Assembly (NCBI GenBank): GCA_018883185.1
Contig: VEQP01000002.1
Location: forward strand, 62,001 to 126,000
DNA: 64,000 nt
Direction: 5' to 3'
DNA from: Nevskiaceae bacterium
Lineage (GTDB): Bacteria; Pseudomonadota; Gammaproteobacteria; Steroidobacterales; Steroidobacteraceae
Position 1 is the stretch's first letter; each line of letters starts with the position of its first letter. The position numbers and the translations under genes were made by a program. The notes beneath the pieces are model-generated. The model saw nothing but the letters and a program-made list of their open reading frames with translations. It did no database searches and had not been told where the DNA came from. Shown in pieces: positions 28,101 to 36,444 of this stretch.

Positions 28101-28122
28101 AGTTTGATCCTTCGTTGTTGTG

Positions 28123-28134
28123 TTTCGATCGAAA
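28123..28134. promoter_or_regulatory. 12-bp palindrome TTTCGATCGAAA in a divergent intergenic region
   Basis: A perfect 12-bp palindrome lies 22 bp from the FlhC-like start codon and about 70 bp from the start of the divergent unknown gene. Its symmetry and position fit an operator for one of the two products or another dimeric regulator. That role is inferred. Confidence 0.4.
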
Positions 28135-28205
28135 ATATCCCAAAACAAACACTGCATTCCAAGATCTCATCGGTCACCATTTCCAACGAAAAGACGGAGG
28201 AATGC

Positions 28206-28844
28206 ATGGCTACCGATACACCCCCGGCAATTACCACCACCGAAACCGACTTCGCCCGCAGTGTCGATCGCGAGATCATCCGCCAGGTCGGCGGCATGAA
28301 CCTGCGTGGCCTGCGCACGCTGCGTGAGGCCTTATCTACGTCCCGTCCCGGCTTGCCCGCCGCAGCTGAGGCTTTGCGCGAGCCGTGGTTGGCGCTCGAT
28401 GAAGGCGCTGTCGCGGCCGTGGCTGATGCGCCGTATTTGCTGTTCGATCTGTCTCTGGAGCCTGCCTTCGAGGAGCGGCGGCACCGCTTGCCCGAAGAGG
28501 CACCGCCGCCTCGGGCCGAGACCGGCTTGTGCGGTACCGCCACCGGCCGCAGTTTTGCTCGGCTCATGTGCCACTTCGCCTGGCAGACCAGCAAGGCCCG
28601 CCCCGCTGCGGCCGCCTTGTTACTAGGCGTGAATGCCAGCACCTGCAATACGCTGCGGGCCCTCGATTTGCTCGAGCTCGATGGCATCGCCGAGACGGCC
28701 GGTGAGTGCGTCACCCTGCGCTGGGGCAACGATCTGCGCTTCTGGTCGCGCCGCCTCGACGCGGCGCGCACCGCCGATCGGGCCGCCCTGTGGGAAAGCA
28801 CGCTCGCCGGGGTGCAGCGGCTGGCGTCGCTCGCGCGAACCTAG
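28206..28844 (+). CDS. Unknown protein divergent from the FlhC-like gene
   Basis: A 212-residue soluble protein with no recognised family. The ATG at 28206 has a good GGAGG site about 6 bp upstream. The N-terminal third is helical (VDREIIRQVGGMNLRGLRTLREAL), and the middle is Pro/Glu-rich (PEEAPPPRAE). The C-terminal part (about residues 115-200) looks like a small helical DNA-binding fold: RLMCHFAWQTSKARPAAAALLLG, then NTLRALDLLELDGIAETAGECVTLRW, which reads like the recognition helix and wing of a winged helix. A regulatory role alongside the FlhC-like protein is inferred only from this and the shared promoter region. Confidence 0.55.
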   Translation: MATDTPPAITTTETDFARSVDREIIRQVGGMNLRGLRTLREALSTSRPGLPAAAEALREPWLALDEGAVAAVADAPYLLFDLSLEPAFEERRHRLPEEAPPPRAETGLCGTATGRSFARLMCHFAWQTSKARPAAAALLLGVNASTCNTLRALDLLELDGIAETAGECVTLRWGNDLRFWSRRLDAARTADRAALWESTLAGVQRLASLART

Positions 28845-28890
28845 ATCGCGAGCTTAGATGGCTACCCGGCGCTCGCTGCGTGGCCTGTCA

Positions 28891-28912
28891 CGACCCGGCT
28901 GCACCCGGGTCG
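28891..28912. other. GC-rich 8-bp hairpin upstream of the ABC exporter genes
   Basis: CGACCCGG at 28891-28898 pairs perfectly with 28905-28912 around a 6-base loop. It lies 47 bp after the stop of the unknown gene and about 30 bp before the ABC start. There is no T run, so it is a weak candidate for an intrinsic terminator or a leader hairpin. Confidence 0.3.
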
Positions 28913-28940
28913 GGCGCGCCCGTGCTATCTTCCCCCGCCC

Positions 28941-29864
28941 ATGCAGGCGCTCGAAGTTCGTAACCTCGTCAAGCAATACCGTAATGGTGTGCAGGCCCTC
29001 AAGGGCATCGATTTGAATGTGGCACAGGGCGATTTCTTCGCCCTGCTCGGGCCGAACGGTGCCGGCAAGAGCACCCTCATCGGCATCTGCACTTCGCTCG
29101 TCAACAAAACCTCCGGCAGTCTCAAGGTCTTTGGCCACGATCTGGACACCGAGCTTGAGGCCGCCAAAGCCTGCATCGGTGTCGTCCCGCAGGAGCTGAA
29201 CCTCAATCAGTTCGAGACCTGCGAGACCATCGTGGTCAATCAAGCCGGTTTCTATGGCATTCCGCGTCGCCTCGCGCACGAGCGGGCGGAGAAGTATCTC
29301 AGCCAGCTCTCGCTGTGGGACAAGCGACACAAGATGGCGCGCACGCTGTCGGGTGGCATGAAGCGCAGGCTGATGATCGCCCGCGCGCTGATGCACGAGC
29401 CGCGGCTGCTGATCCTCGACGAACCGACGGCCGGTGTGGATATCGAGATCCGTCGCTCGATGTGGGACTTCCTGCGTGAACTCAACCAGGGCGGTACCAC
29501 CATCATTCTCACCACGCATTACCTCGAGGAAGCCGAGACGCTCTGTCGCAACATCGCCATCATCGATCGCGGCCGAATCGCCGAGGCTGATCGCATGGAT
29601 CGTTTGTTGCTCAAGCTGCATACCGAGTCGTTCGTGCTCAGCGTGCGGGCGCCGCTCGCTGCGGCACCGACCGTGGCCGGCTACGAGGTGCGCTGGCTAG
29701 ATCCGCATACGCTCGAGGTGGAGATCAGCAAGACGCAAACACTGAACGAAGTGTTCTCGCAACTCACGGCGAGCGGCATCGAAGTGGTCTCCATGCGTAA
29801 CAAGGTGAATCGTCTCGAAGAAATCTTCATGCGGCTGGTCGACAAATCCGGGAGCCCCGCATGA
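28941..29864 (+). CDS. ABC transporter ATP-binding protein (YadG type)
   Basis: A 307-residue ABC-2-type exporter ATPase. Walker A is GPNGAGKST (about residue 38), followed by Q-loop VVPQE, signature LSGGMKRRL, Walker B LLILDEPTAGVD and switch histidine THYLEEAE. The C-terminal extension past residue 225 is typical of the YadG/CcmA-like group rather than of importers. It overlaps the permease gene by 4 bp (ATGA), so the pair is stoichiometrically coupled. The exported substrate is unknown. E. coli YadGH is the closest recognisable relative by layout. Confidence 0.9.
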   Translation: MQALEVRNLVKQYRNGVQALKGIDLNVAQGDFFALLGPNGAGKSTLIGICTSLVNKTSGSLKVFGHDLDTELEAAKACIGVVPQELNLNQFETCETIVVNQAGFYGIPRRLAHERAEKYLSQLSLWDKRHKMARTLSGGMKRRLMIARALMHEPRLLILDEPTAGVDIEIRRSMWDFLRELNQGGTTIILTTHYLEEAETLCRNIAIIDRGRIAEADRMDRLLLKLHTESFVLSVRAPLAAAPTVAGYEVRWLDPHTLEVEISKTQTLNEVFSQLTASGIEVVSMRNKVNRLEEIFMRLVDKSGSPA

Positions 29865-30643
29865 GCACGAGCGTCGCACGCGCCCGCTGGATCGGCTTTC
29901 AGACCATCATCCTGCGCGAGTTCGGTCGCATCCTGCGCATCTGGGGTCAGACCATCGTGCCGTCGGCGGTTACGGCAGCGCTGTACTTCGTGATCTTCGG
30001 CACCTTGATCGGACGGCGCATCGGGCAGATGGATGGCGTCGATTACATGCAGTACATCGCCCCCGGTCTCATCATGATGGCGGTGATCACGAACGCGTAC
30101 GCGAACGTCTCCTCGTCATTCTTCGGTGCCAAGTTCCAGCGATTTCTCGAGGAGATTTCGGTCTCGCCGATGCCGGATTGGCTGGTGGTGCTCGGTTACG
30201 TCGCCGGTGGCGTGCTCCGCGGCCTATTGGTAGGGCTTGCGGTAACGATCATCTCACTCGTGTTCACGCATCTGCCGGTGCATCACGTGCTGGTGATTCT
30301 GGCCGCCGTTTTGTTGACTGCTGTCGTGTTCTCGCTGGCAGGTTTCATCAACGGCGTGTTCGCCAAAAATTTCGATCAGGTCAACTGGATCCCGACCTTC
30401 ATCCTCACGCCGCTGACTTATTTCGGGGGCGTGTTCTACTCGATCAACCTGCTGCCGCCTTGGGCGCAGTCGCTGTCGCACGCCAACCCCGTGCTGCATA
30501 TGGTCAACGCTTTCCGTTACGGCTTTCTCGGTCGATCGGACGTTGATGTCTTACTGGCCTTCGCCATCATGCTCGGCGCCGCAGTGATTTTGTTCGGTGT
30601 TGCGCTGACGCTGATGCGGCGCGGTACCGGTCTGCGCGACTGA
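29861..30643 (+). CDS. ABC-2-type transporter permease (YadH type)
   Basis: A 260-residue membrane protein with six helices in the ABC-2 arrangement. An amphipathic N-terminal stretch (FQTIILREFGRILRIWGQT) precedes the first helix. The YIAPGLIMMAVITNAYANVSSSFFGAKFQ block and, later, WIPTFILTPLTYFGGVFYSINLLPPWAQ are strong YadH/DrrB-type signatures. Start ATG at 29861 overlaps the ATPase stop. Together the two make a homodimeric-type exporter for an unidentified substrate. Confidence 0.9.
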   Translation: MSTSVARARWIGFQTIILREFGRILRIWGQTIVPSAVTAALYFVIFGTLIGRRIGQMDGVDYMQYIAPGLIMMAVITNAYANVSSSFFGAKFQRFLEEISVSPMPDWLVVLGYVAGGVLRGLLVGLAVTIISLVFTHLPVHHVLVILAAVLLTAVVFSLAGFINGVFAKNFDQVNWIPTFILTPLTYFGGVFYSINLLPPWAQSLSHANPVLHMVNAFRYGFLGRSDVDVLLAFAIMLGAAVILFGVALTLMRRGTGLRD

Positions 30644-30660
30644 TCGCCTCCGCTCGCTTC

Positions 30661-31665
30661 ATGTTCGACACCGAGCTCGACTATCGTCCGCACCGTTGGC
30701 TGCGCGGCGGGCATCTGCAGTCGGTGTTGCCGAGCCTGCCCGGTCGTAGAGCGCTCGTGGAGCGTCGGGCGCGCCCCTTACTTGAGGTGAGTCGCGAGAT
30801 CCTGCTCGATTGCGGTGAGGGCGTGCGCCTGCAAGCCTTTCATGCCGCGCCGCGTTTGCCTCGTGAGCCGCGCAGTGTCGCCGTACTGCTGCACGGTTGG
30901 GAGGGCAGTGCGCAATCGTTGTACGTGCTGTCATTGGCGCAGACGCTGTTCGAGCGTGGGTTTGACGTGGTGCGTCTCAATCTGCGCGATCATGGTGATA
31001 CCCATCACCTCAATCGCGATTTGTTTCATTCCTGTCGCCTTGGCGAGGTGGTCGGTGCGGTGCGTCGCCTGCAGTGGCTGTTTCCCGGCAAGCCGATGGT
31101 GCTCGCGGGTTTCTCGCTTGGCGGCAATTTCATGTTGCGCGTCGCTGCGGCAGCGCCTTCGGCCGGACTGCAGTTGCACCGCGCTATCGGCGTGTCGCCC
31201 GTGCTCGATCCGGCGCGAACGCTCGATGCCCTTGAGACGGGTTGGGCCCTGTACCGACGCTACTTCGTGCTCAAGTGGTCGCGGTCGCTGCGGCGCAAGC
31301 AGGCGCATTGGCCTGGGGAGTTCGATTTCGACCGATTGTTGGCCTCCGGGGATCTGCGGCAGATGACCGACGAGTTGGTGCTGCAGCATTCCGGCTATGC
31401 CGATGTTCGCGACTATTTCCAGGGCTATGCCTTGACGGGCGAACGCCTCGCCGGTCTGCAGGTACCCTCGGTGATCTTGACTGCACTCGATGACCCCATC
31501 ATTCCGGCGGCAGATCTCGAGCGCCTCGCGCGGCCGCAGGCCCTGCGTATCCAGACGACCCCGCATGGCGGGCATTGCGGATTTTTCGATTCACTGGCTG
31601 GCCCGAGTTGGGCGGACCGGTTCATCCTGCGCGAGTTCGAGTCGGCGCTCCCAAATCAATCGTAG
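30661..31665 (+). CDS. Alpha/beta hydrolase of the YheT family
   Basis: A 334-residue alpha/beta hydrolase. The family-typical beginning PHRWLRGGHLQSVLPSL is followed by the oxyanion segment VLLHGWEGSAQS, the nucleophile elbow GFSLGGNFMLR (Ser about residue 155), an acid in TALDDPIIP and His in HGGHCGFF. These make a full Ser-Asp-His triad. The YheT/ABHD1-3 group is a hydrolase family with poorly defined substrates, probably esters or lipids. It follows the ABC permease by 17 bp and may be co-transcribed with it. Confidence 0.9.
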   Translation: MFDTELDYRPHRWLRGGHLQSVLPSLPGRRALVERRARPLLEVSREILLDCGEGVRLQAFHAAPRLPREPRSVAVLLHGWEGSAQSLYVLSLAQTLFERGFDVVRLNLRDHGDTHHLNRDLFHSCRLGEVVGAVRRLQWLFPGKPMVLAGFSLGGNFMLRVAAAAPSAGLQLHRAIGVSPVLDPARTLDALETGWALYRRYFVLKWSRSLRRKQAHWPGEFDFDRLLASGDLRQMTDELVLQHSGYADVRDYFQGYALTGERLAGLQVPSVILTALDDPIIPAADLERLARPQALRIQTTPHGGHCGFFDSLAGPSWADRFILREFESALPNQS

Positions 31666-31722
31666 CGGCGGTCGGCTGCGTCGGGCATGACCCGGGGCGG
31701 CGCATCCCCTAGAATCGGTCGC

Positions 31723-32484
31723 ATGGGTCCTCGCGTCTTCTCGCTCGTGTTGCTCTGCCTGCTGGCAGGCTGCAGCGACTTGCAGGATTGGCGCAGCACC
31801 CAGCGTGCCGACACCCTGGAGGCCTACCAGGCATTCGTCGATGGGCATCCTGAAAGCCAGTACGTCACGGTCGCCGAGCGACGTATCCTCGAGTTAACCG
31901 AGGATCGCGATTGGCGGATCGCCAACGAGCGCGACAGCGCCGAGTCTTACCGCAGCTTCATCAATGCCTATCCGCGCGGGCGTTGGGCGAATGAGGCCAA
32001 AGTCCGATTGCAGAATTTTTTGACTACACCCGGCGTGATCGGCCCTGCAGCCGTGGAGCCGGTCGAGTCTCCGCCGCCGCCCGCCATGTTGCCGCCGGTG
32101 CCGCCGGAAGAGGTGTTGCTGCCCTCGGGTGGCGCATCAACCGCGGGCGGGGTGCCATCGCCTGCTGCTGCGGCGTCAACGCCTGCGGGCGTGGCGCCAT
32201 CGCCTGCGACGGCGGAGCCGGCTCCGGTCACGCATCGCATCCAGCTCGGCGCCTTCTCGAGTCGCGAGCTGGCGCTCGAGGCGTGGCGCGCCGCGCGCGA
32301 GCAGCAAGAACAGTTACAGGGGCTCGTCGCACAGGTGGTCGAGGTGCCGGCGACGGTTAACTCGCCGACCACGCGCGTGTTCCGTCTGCAGGCGGGTGTG
32401 GCCAGCGAGGCGCGGGCACGCGAGATTTGTGCGGCGCTGAGCGCTGCCCGCCAAGCCTGCGTCTACGTGCTGCCGGGTCGCTGA
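31723..32484 (+). CDS. SPOR-domain lipoprotein
   Basis: A 253-residue predicted lipoprotein. The leader MGPRVFSLVLLCLLAGC has a lipobox cysteine at residue 17. The mature part has two sequence-related segments (TLEAYQAFVDGHPESQYVTVAE and SAESYRSFINAYPRGRWANEA), each a short TPR-like or helical repeat. A Pro/Ala-rich linker follows (about residues 105-175), then a C-terminal SPOR domain (HRIQLGAFSSRELALEAWRAAR to ACVYVLPG). SPOR domains bind denuded peptidoglycan at the division site, so a septal envelope role is likely. The internal ATG at 31723 gives the leader. It precedes the ExeA-type ATPase gene by 15 bp. Confidence 0.82.
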   Translation: MGPRVFSLVLLCLLAGCSDLQDWRSTQRADTLEAYQAFVDGHPESQYVTVAERRILELTEDRDWRIANERDSAESYRSFINAYPRGRWANEAKVRLQNFLTTPGVIGPAAVEPVESPPPPAMLPPVPPEEVLLPSGGASTAGGVPSPAAAASTPAGVAPSPATAEPAPVTHRIQLGAFSSRELALEAWRAAREQQEQLQGLVAQVVEVPATVNSPTTRVFRLQAGVASEARAREICAALSAARQACVYVLPGR

Positions 32485-32499
32485 GCGCAGGGCGGGCCC

Positions 32500-33402
32500 A
32501 TGTACCAAACCTTCTTCGGGCTTGCCGAGTTGCCGTTCTCCATCACGCCTGACCCGCGCTATCTTTTTTTGAGCGCCCGTCACTCGGAGGCGCTGGCGCA
32601 TCTCTTCTATGGCGTCAGCGAGGCCGGTGGCTTCATCCAACTGACGGGCGAAGTTGGGACGGGCAAGACCACCATCGTTCGCTCGCTGCTGGCCCGTGAG
32701 CCTGCGGATGTCGACATTGCGCTCGTGCTCAATCCGCGCGTCACGGTGGCGGAGTTTCTGGTCACGCTTTGCGAGGAGCTGTCGATTCCGCTTGCCGAGG
32801 GCGAACGCCATAGCATCAAGACGCTGATGGACAAAATTGGCGCGCGACTGCTCGAGGCGCATGCCGCCGGACGGCGCGTGGCCGTGCTCATCGACGAGGC
32901 GCATCTGCTCGAGCGCGATGTGCTCGAACAAGTGCGGCTGCTCACCAACCTCGAAACCGCGACGCGTAAATTGCTGCAAATCATCTTGATTGGCCAGCCC
33001 GAACTGCGCGAGTTGCTCGCGCGTGAGGACTTGCGGCAAGTCGCACAGCGCATCACCGGGCGACATCACCTTGCGCCTTTGTCGGTCGCCGAAACCAGCG
33101 CCTACGTGCGACACCGTCTGCGGGTAGCCGGGGCGACGCGTGAGGTCTTTACTCCGGCAGCGTTGCGTGAGTTGCACCGGCAGAGCGGTGGGTTCCCGCG
33201 GCTCATCAACGTCATCGCCGATCGGGCGATGCTCGGCGCCTTCGCCGGCGATCAACATGTCATCGGCGCTGCGCTCGTACGTACGGCGGCTTCCGAGGTG
33301 TCAGGCGAGCCGGTGTCCGGACCGATTTGGTGGTGGGTCGCGCTCGTCGCCTCGCTGCTCGCCATCGCGGGAGCCGCGTGGTTCTGGTGGCGCGGGAATT
33401 AG
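32500..33402 (+). CDS. ExeA/GspA-type AAA ATPase with C-terminal membrane helix
   Basis: A 300-residue AAA+ ATPase. Walker A is GEVGTGKTT (about residue 50) and Walker B VAVLIDEAHLL. The ExeA/GspA start MYQTFFGLAELPFSITPDPRYLFLSARHSEAL is clear, and one C-terminal helix (WWWVALVASLLAIAGAAWFWW) ends the protein. In full-length ExeA the helix is followed by a periplasmic peptidoglycan-binding domain, which is missing here, and no ExeB/GspB or other type II secretion gene is adjacent. The upstream SPOR lipoprotein could provide the peptidoglycan contact instead; this is inference. RRRXN-type sensor residues lie in ITGRHHLAPLS. Confidence 0.85.
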   Translation: MYQTFFGLAELPFSITPDPRYLFLSARHSEALAHLFYGVSEAGGFIQLTGEVGTGKTTIVRSLLAREPADVDIALVLNPRVTVAEFLVTLCEELSIPLAEGERHSIKTLMDKIGARLLEAHAAGRRVAVLIDEAHLLERDVLEQVRLLTNLETATRKLLQIILIGQPELRELLAREDLRQVAQRITGRHHLAPLSVAETSAYVRHRLRVAGATREVFTPAALRELHRQSGGFPRLINVIADRAMLGAFAGDQHVIGAALVRTAASEVSGEPVSGPIWWWVALVASLLAIAGAAWFWWRGN

Positions 33403-33431
33403 TTTAAGTCCAAAGAGTGATGGAGCGGATC

Positions 33432-35495
33432 ATGACGACAACGCAGCCGAGCAACCCATTCATGCATGTTGCGAGGGGCGCGCGTGCTTCGCAAATCAAG
33501 CGGACGATTCAGGCGCTCGTGGTCGTGCTTTGCGCGGCAACCGTCACTGCCTCGGCCGCAGGCAGCGGCGCGGATTGGCCGGCCTTCGGCGGCGATCCGG
33601 GTGGCAGTCAGCACTCACCGCTCACGCAAATCAACAAGAGCAACGTCAAGCAACTGAAGCTCGCCTGGCAGCACCGCTCGGGCGATTTCATTGACGCGCC
33701 CTCGCCAAAAGGTTCCTTGCTGCAAGTCACGCCGTTACACGCCAACGACACACTCTACTTCTGCACGCCGCTCAATCGCGTGTTTGCACTCGACCCGACC
33801 AGTGGCAAAGAGCGTTGGGTGTTCGATCCGCACCGTCCGGACGCCAAGAGTGGCCGTCCGGCCCTGTCACCCCCGCTCGTGATGGCGAGCCGCTGTCGCG
33901 GCGTGGCGTATTGGCAGGAGGGCAGCGCAGCGGGCAGTTCAGCCAGTGTCACCGCGCCTGCGGCTGCCAATGGCACGGGTACGCCGGGCGGGCCGTGCCG
34001 CAAGCGCATCTTCAAGAACGGCGAGTCGTCGCGGGTGTACGCCCTCGATGCCGACACGGGTGAGTTGTGTGCCGACTTTGGCGCCGCGAAGGGGCACCCG
34101 GGTTGGGTGTCCCATGCCGATTACGAAAATCATGGCGAGGGCCTGATGGCCTCCTCGACCTCACCGCCGGTCATCCTCGGCGATCTCGTCATCGCTGCGA
34201 TGTCGGTCAACGACGGTATCGCCAACGCGAAGGATGGCATCGTACGGGCGTTCGATGTGCGAAGTGGTGCGCTGCGCTGGGAGTTCAATCCGATTCCGCC
34301 CGAGTACCGTAATCGCAGCGGTGCAGCCAATGTTTGGTCAACGATCAGCGTCGATCCGGCACGCAATCTTGTCTTCTTGCCGACGACGAGTCCGTCGACC
34401 GATTACTACGGCGGCGGTCGTTTGTTCGACATCCCGCTCGCCAACGCCATCGTCGCACTCGACGGGGCCACGGGCCGCGTCGTTTGGTCGAAGCAGGTCG
34501 TACGCCACGATTTGTTCGACTACGACCTCGTTGGCCATCCGGTCTTGGTCGACATCCGGCGTGGCGGCAAGACCGTGCCCGCAGCGTTGCTGCAGACCAA
34601 GATGGGTTGGTTGTTCGGCTTCGAGCGCAGCACCGGTGAGCCCTTGTGGCCGATCGTCGAGCGGCCCGTGCCGAAGAGCGACGTACCGGGTGAAACCGCA
34701 GCCGCAACGCAACCGGTGCCTGAAGGCATGGCGCCGTTCGCGCGCCAGGAGCTCCGTCGCGAAGATCTGTTCGGCTTGACGCCTATCGATCGTTACGCCT
34801 GTCAGAAAAAGTTCGATGAACTGCGCTACGACGGCATGTACACGCCGCCCTCGATCCGCGGCTCCATTCTTTTTCCGTCGGCGCTAGGTGGTGGCAACTG
34901 GGGTGGTGCCGCTTACGATCCGGCGAGCAATCTGTTGCTCGTCAAGGCAGAGAATCTTGCCACGGTCATCAAGGTCGTGGCCAAGAAGGATGCGCGTGAA
35001 GATCAAGCGCCACCCAAAGATTATCTGACCCGCGCACTCGTCGGTACGCCGTATCGCATGGAGGGTGAGTTGTTCCAGTCGCCGCTCGGCATTCCCTGCA
35101 CGCCGACGCCTTGGGGTACCTTGACGGCGCTCGATCTCGGTACGGGCAAAGTTCGCTGGCAGATTCCGCTTGGGCAGATTCGTCGCGCGGGCGTAACGCT
35201 ACCGCAGCGTGCCGGGCTCGGCTCACCGAATGTCGGCGGCCCGATCACCACGGCAGGTGGCGTCACGTTCATCGCGGCGACGATGGACGCGCATCTGCGG
35301 GCGCTAGATACGCTGACGGGCAAAGAATTGTGGGCGGCGGATCTGCCAGTGCCTGGCATGGCCGTGCCTATGACGTATCAAGCGGGCGGCAAGCAGTATG
35401 TGCTGATCGCGGCAGGCGGCAATGCGCAGGTGGGCACCCCGATTGCCGATTACATTCTGGCTTATGCCTTACCCGATCGTCCTGAGGCGAGATAG
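33432..35495 (+). CDS. PQQ-type quinoprotein dehydrogenase (glucose-dehydrogenase-like), exported
   Basis: A 687-residue beta-propeller enzyme. A signal sequence (IKRTIQALVVVLCAATVTASA) is followed by the quinoprotein start DWPAFGGDPGGSQHSPLTQIN, propeller W-motifs (ALDPTSGKERWVFDP, ALDGATGRVVWSKQ, ALDLGTGKVRWQIP, ALDTLTGKELWAA), WSTISVDPARNLVFLPTTSPSTDYYGG and FDYDLVGHPVLVD, and SPNVGGPITTAGGVTFIAAT. It resembles membrane-bound glucose dehydrogenase without the N-terminal membrane helices. The ATG at 33432 has GGAG upstream; further ATG/GTG starts lie at 33420 and 33417. No pqq biosynthesis gene is in the window, and the substrate is inferred from family likeness only. Its 3' end overlaps the nucleoside hydrolase gene by 34 bp. 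Confidence 0.85.
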   Translation: MTTTQPSNPFMHVARGARASQIKRTIQALVVVLCAATVTASAAGSGADWPAFGGDPGGSQHSPLTQINKSNVKQLKLAWQHRSGDFIDAPSPKGSLLQVTPLHANDTLYFCTPLNRVFALDPTSGKERWVFDPHRPDAKSGRPALSPPLVMASRCRGVAYWQEGSAAGSSASVTAPAAANGTGTPGGPCRKRIFKNGESSRVYALDADTGELCADFGAAKGHPGWVSHADYENHGEGLMASSTSPPVILGDLVIAAMSVNDGIANAKDGIVRAFDVRSGALRWEFNPIPPEYRNRSGAANVWSTISVDPARNLVFLPTTSPSTDYYGGGRLFDIPLANAIVALDGATGRVVWSKQVVRHDLFDYDLVGHPVLVDIRRGGKTVPAALLQTKMGWLFGFERSTGEPLWPIVERPVPKSDVPGETAAATQPVPEGMAPFARQELRREDLFGLTPIDRYACQKKFDELRYDGMYTPPSIRGSILFPSALGGGNWGGAAYDPASNLLLVKAENLATVIKVVAKKDAREDQAPPKDYLTRALVGTPYRMEGELFQSPLGIPCTPTPWGTLTALDLGTGKVRWQIPLGQIRRAGVTLPQRAGLGSPNVGGPITTAGGVTFIAATMDAHLRALDTLTGKELWAADLPVPGMAVPMTYQAGGKQYVLIAAGGNAQVGTPIADYILAYALPDRPEAR

Positions 35496-36427
35496 CGCTC
35501 GAGCAACGCGAACACGCCTTCGGCGTCGGCCTCGACGGCCCACTGCACGTTTTGCAGGCGGCTGCCTGTGGCGCGGAACTCCACCGCCGTGTGGCCGAGC
35601 GTGAGGCTTGAGTCGAGTTCCACGTCGATGTGGCAGGGCTTGAACTTGAACAGTTGGGGGGCAAGCAGCCAGGCGATGGGGCAAGGGTCGTGCAGCGGAG
35701 CCCCCTGTTCGCGAGGGCCATTGGCTGGCAGGGCGTTGGAGAACTCGAGCAATTGCGCAGCGGCGCGGGCTTCAGCGCTGCCGAGATCACGGATGCGAGC
35801 CGTGCGCGCAGGCGTGGCGCGCACTTGGTGCGTTGCATCGAGTCCGAAGGCGTACACCACGGGACCGGCATTGAACACATACTGCGCCGCGTCGGGATCG
35901 GCGTAGATGTTGTATTCGGCTGAGGCGGTGATGTTGCCGCCCTCACTGCGTGCGCCGCCCATGATGGCGAAGCACTCGATGCCCTCGAGCAGACGCGGAT
36001 CACGTCGAAGGGCGCTCGCGACGTTGGTCATGGGTCCGGTAATGACGATGCAGACCTTTTGCCCGGCATCGATTGCCGATCGCAGTGTCGATTCAATGAA
36101 ATCGACCGCGTGACCGGGTGTAACGCCCTGCTTCGGTTCACTGATCGGCAGATCGCCGAGCCCCGTTTCGCCGTGGAAGTGCCCGGCCTCTACAGGTTCG
36201 CGCCGCAGGGGGCGCTCTGCACCCGCATACACCGGCACGTCGCGGCGGCCGGCATGATCGCGGATGAGGCAGGCATTACGCGCAGTGAGCCCGGCACTGA
36301 CGTTGCCTGCGACGGTGGTGATGCCGATAAGGTCAATTTCGTCCGTGGCCGCGAAGGCGAGCAGCAGTGCCACGGCGTCATCGACGCCCGGGTCGCAATC
36401 GAAGAGGACGGCTTTACGCGGTTTCAT
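35462..36427 (-). CDS. Inosine/uridine-preferring nucleoside hydrolase family protein
   Basis: A 321-residue nucleoside N-ribohydrolase. The diagnostic N-terminal DCDPGVDDAVALLLA (residues 10-24) supplies the calcium-binding aspartates. ITTVAGNVS, the CIVITGPMTNVASALRR block, and ITASAEYNIYADPDAAQ (Asn/Glu ribose contacts) follow, and the last metal ligand lies near HDPCPIAWLL. It cleaves nucleosides to base and ribose. It is the last gene of a leftward run after the aldo/keto reductase gene (17 bp apart). The convergent PQQ dehydrogenase gene overlaps its end. Confidence 0.92.
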   Translation of the reverse strand: MKPRKAVLFDCDPGVDDAVALLLAFAATDEIDLIGITTVAGNVSAGLTARNACLIRDHAGRRDVPVYAGAERPLRREPVEAGHFHGETGLGDLPISEPKQGVTPGHAVDFIESTLRSAIDAGQKVCIVITGPMTNVASALRRDPRLLEGIECFAIMGGARSEGGNITASAEYNIYADPDAAQYVFNAGPVVYAFGLDATHQVRATPARTARIRDLGSAEARAAAQLLEFSNALPANGPREQGAPLHDPCPIAWLLAPQLFKFKPCHIDVELDSSLTLGHTAVEFRATGSRLQNVQWAVEADAEGVFALLERYLASGRSGKA

Positions 36428-36444
36428 CGAAGGGTGCGTGGCCG

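Noticed and set aside
28891-28912. Intrinsic terminator after the unknown gene
   Set aside because: A good 8-bp stem but no T run; kept only as a hairpin.
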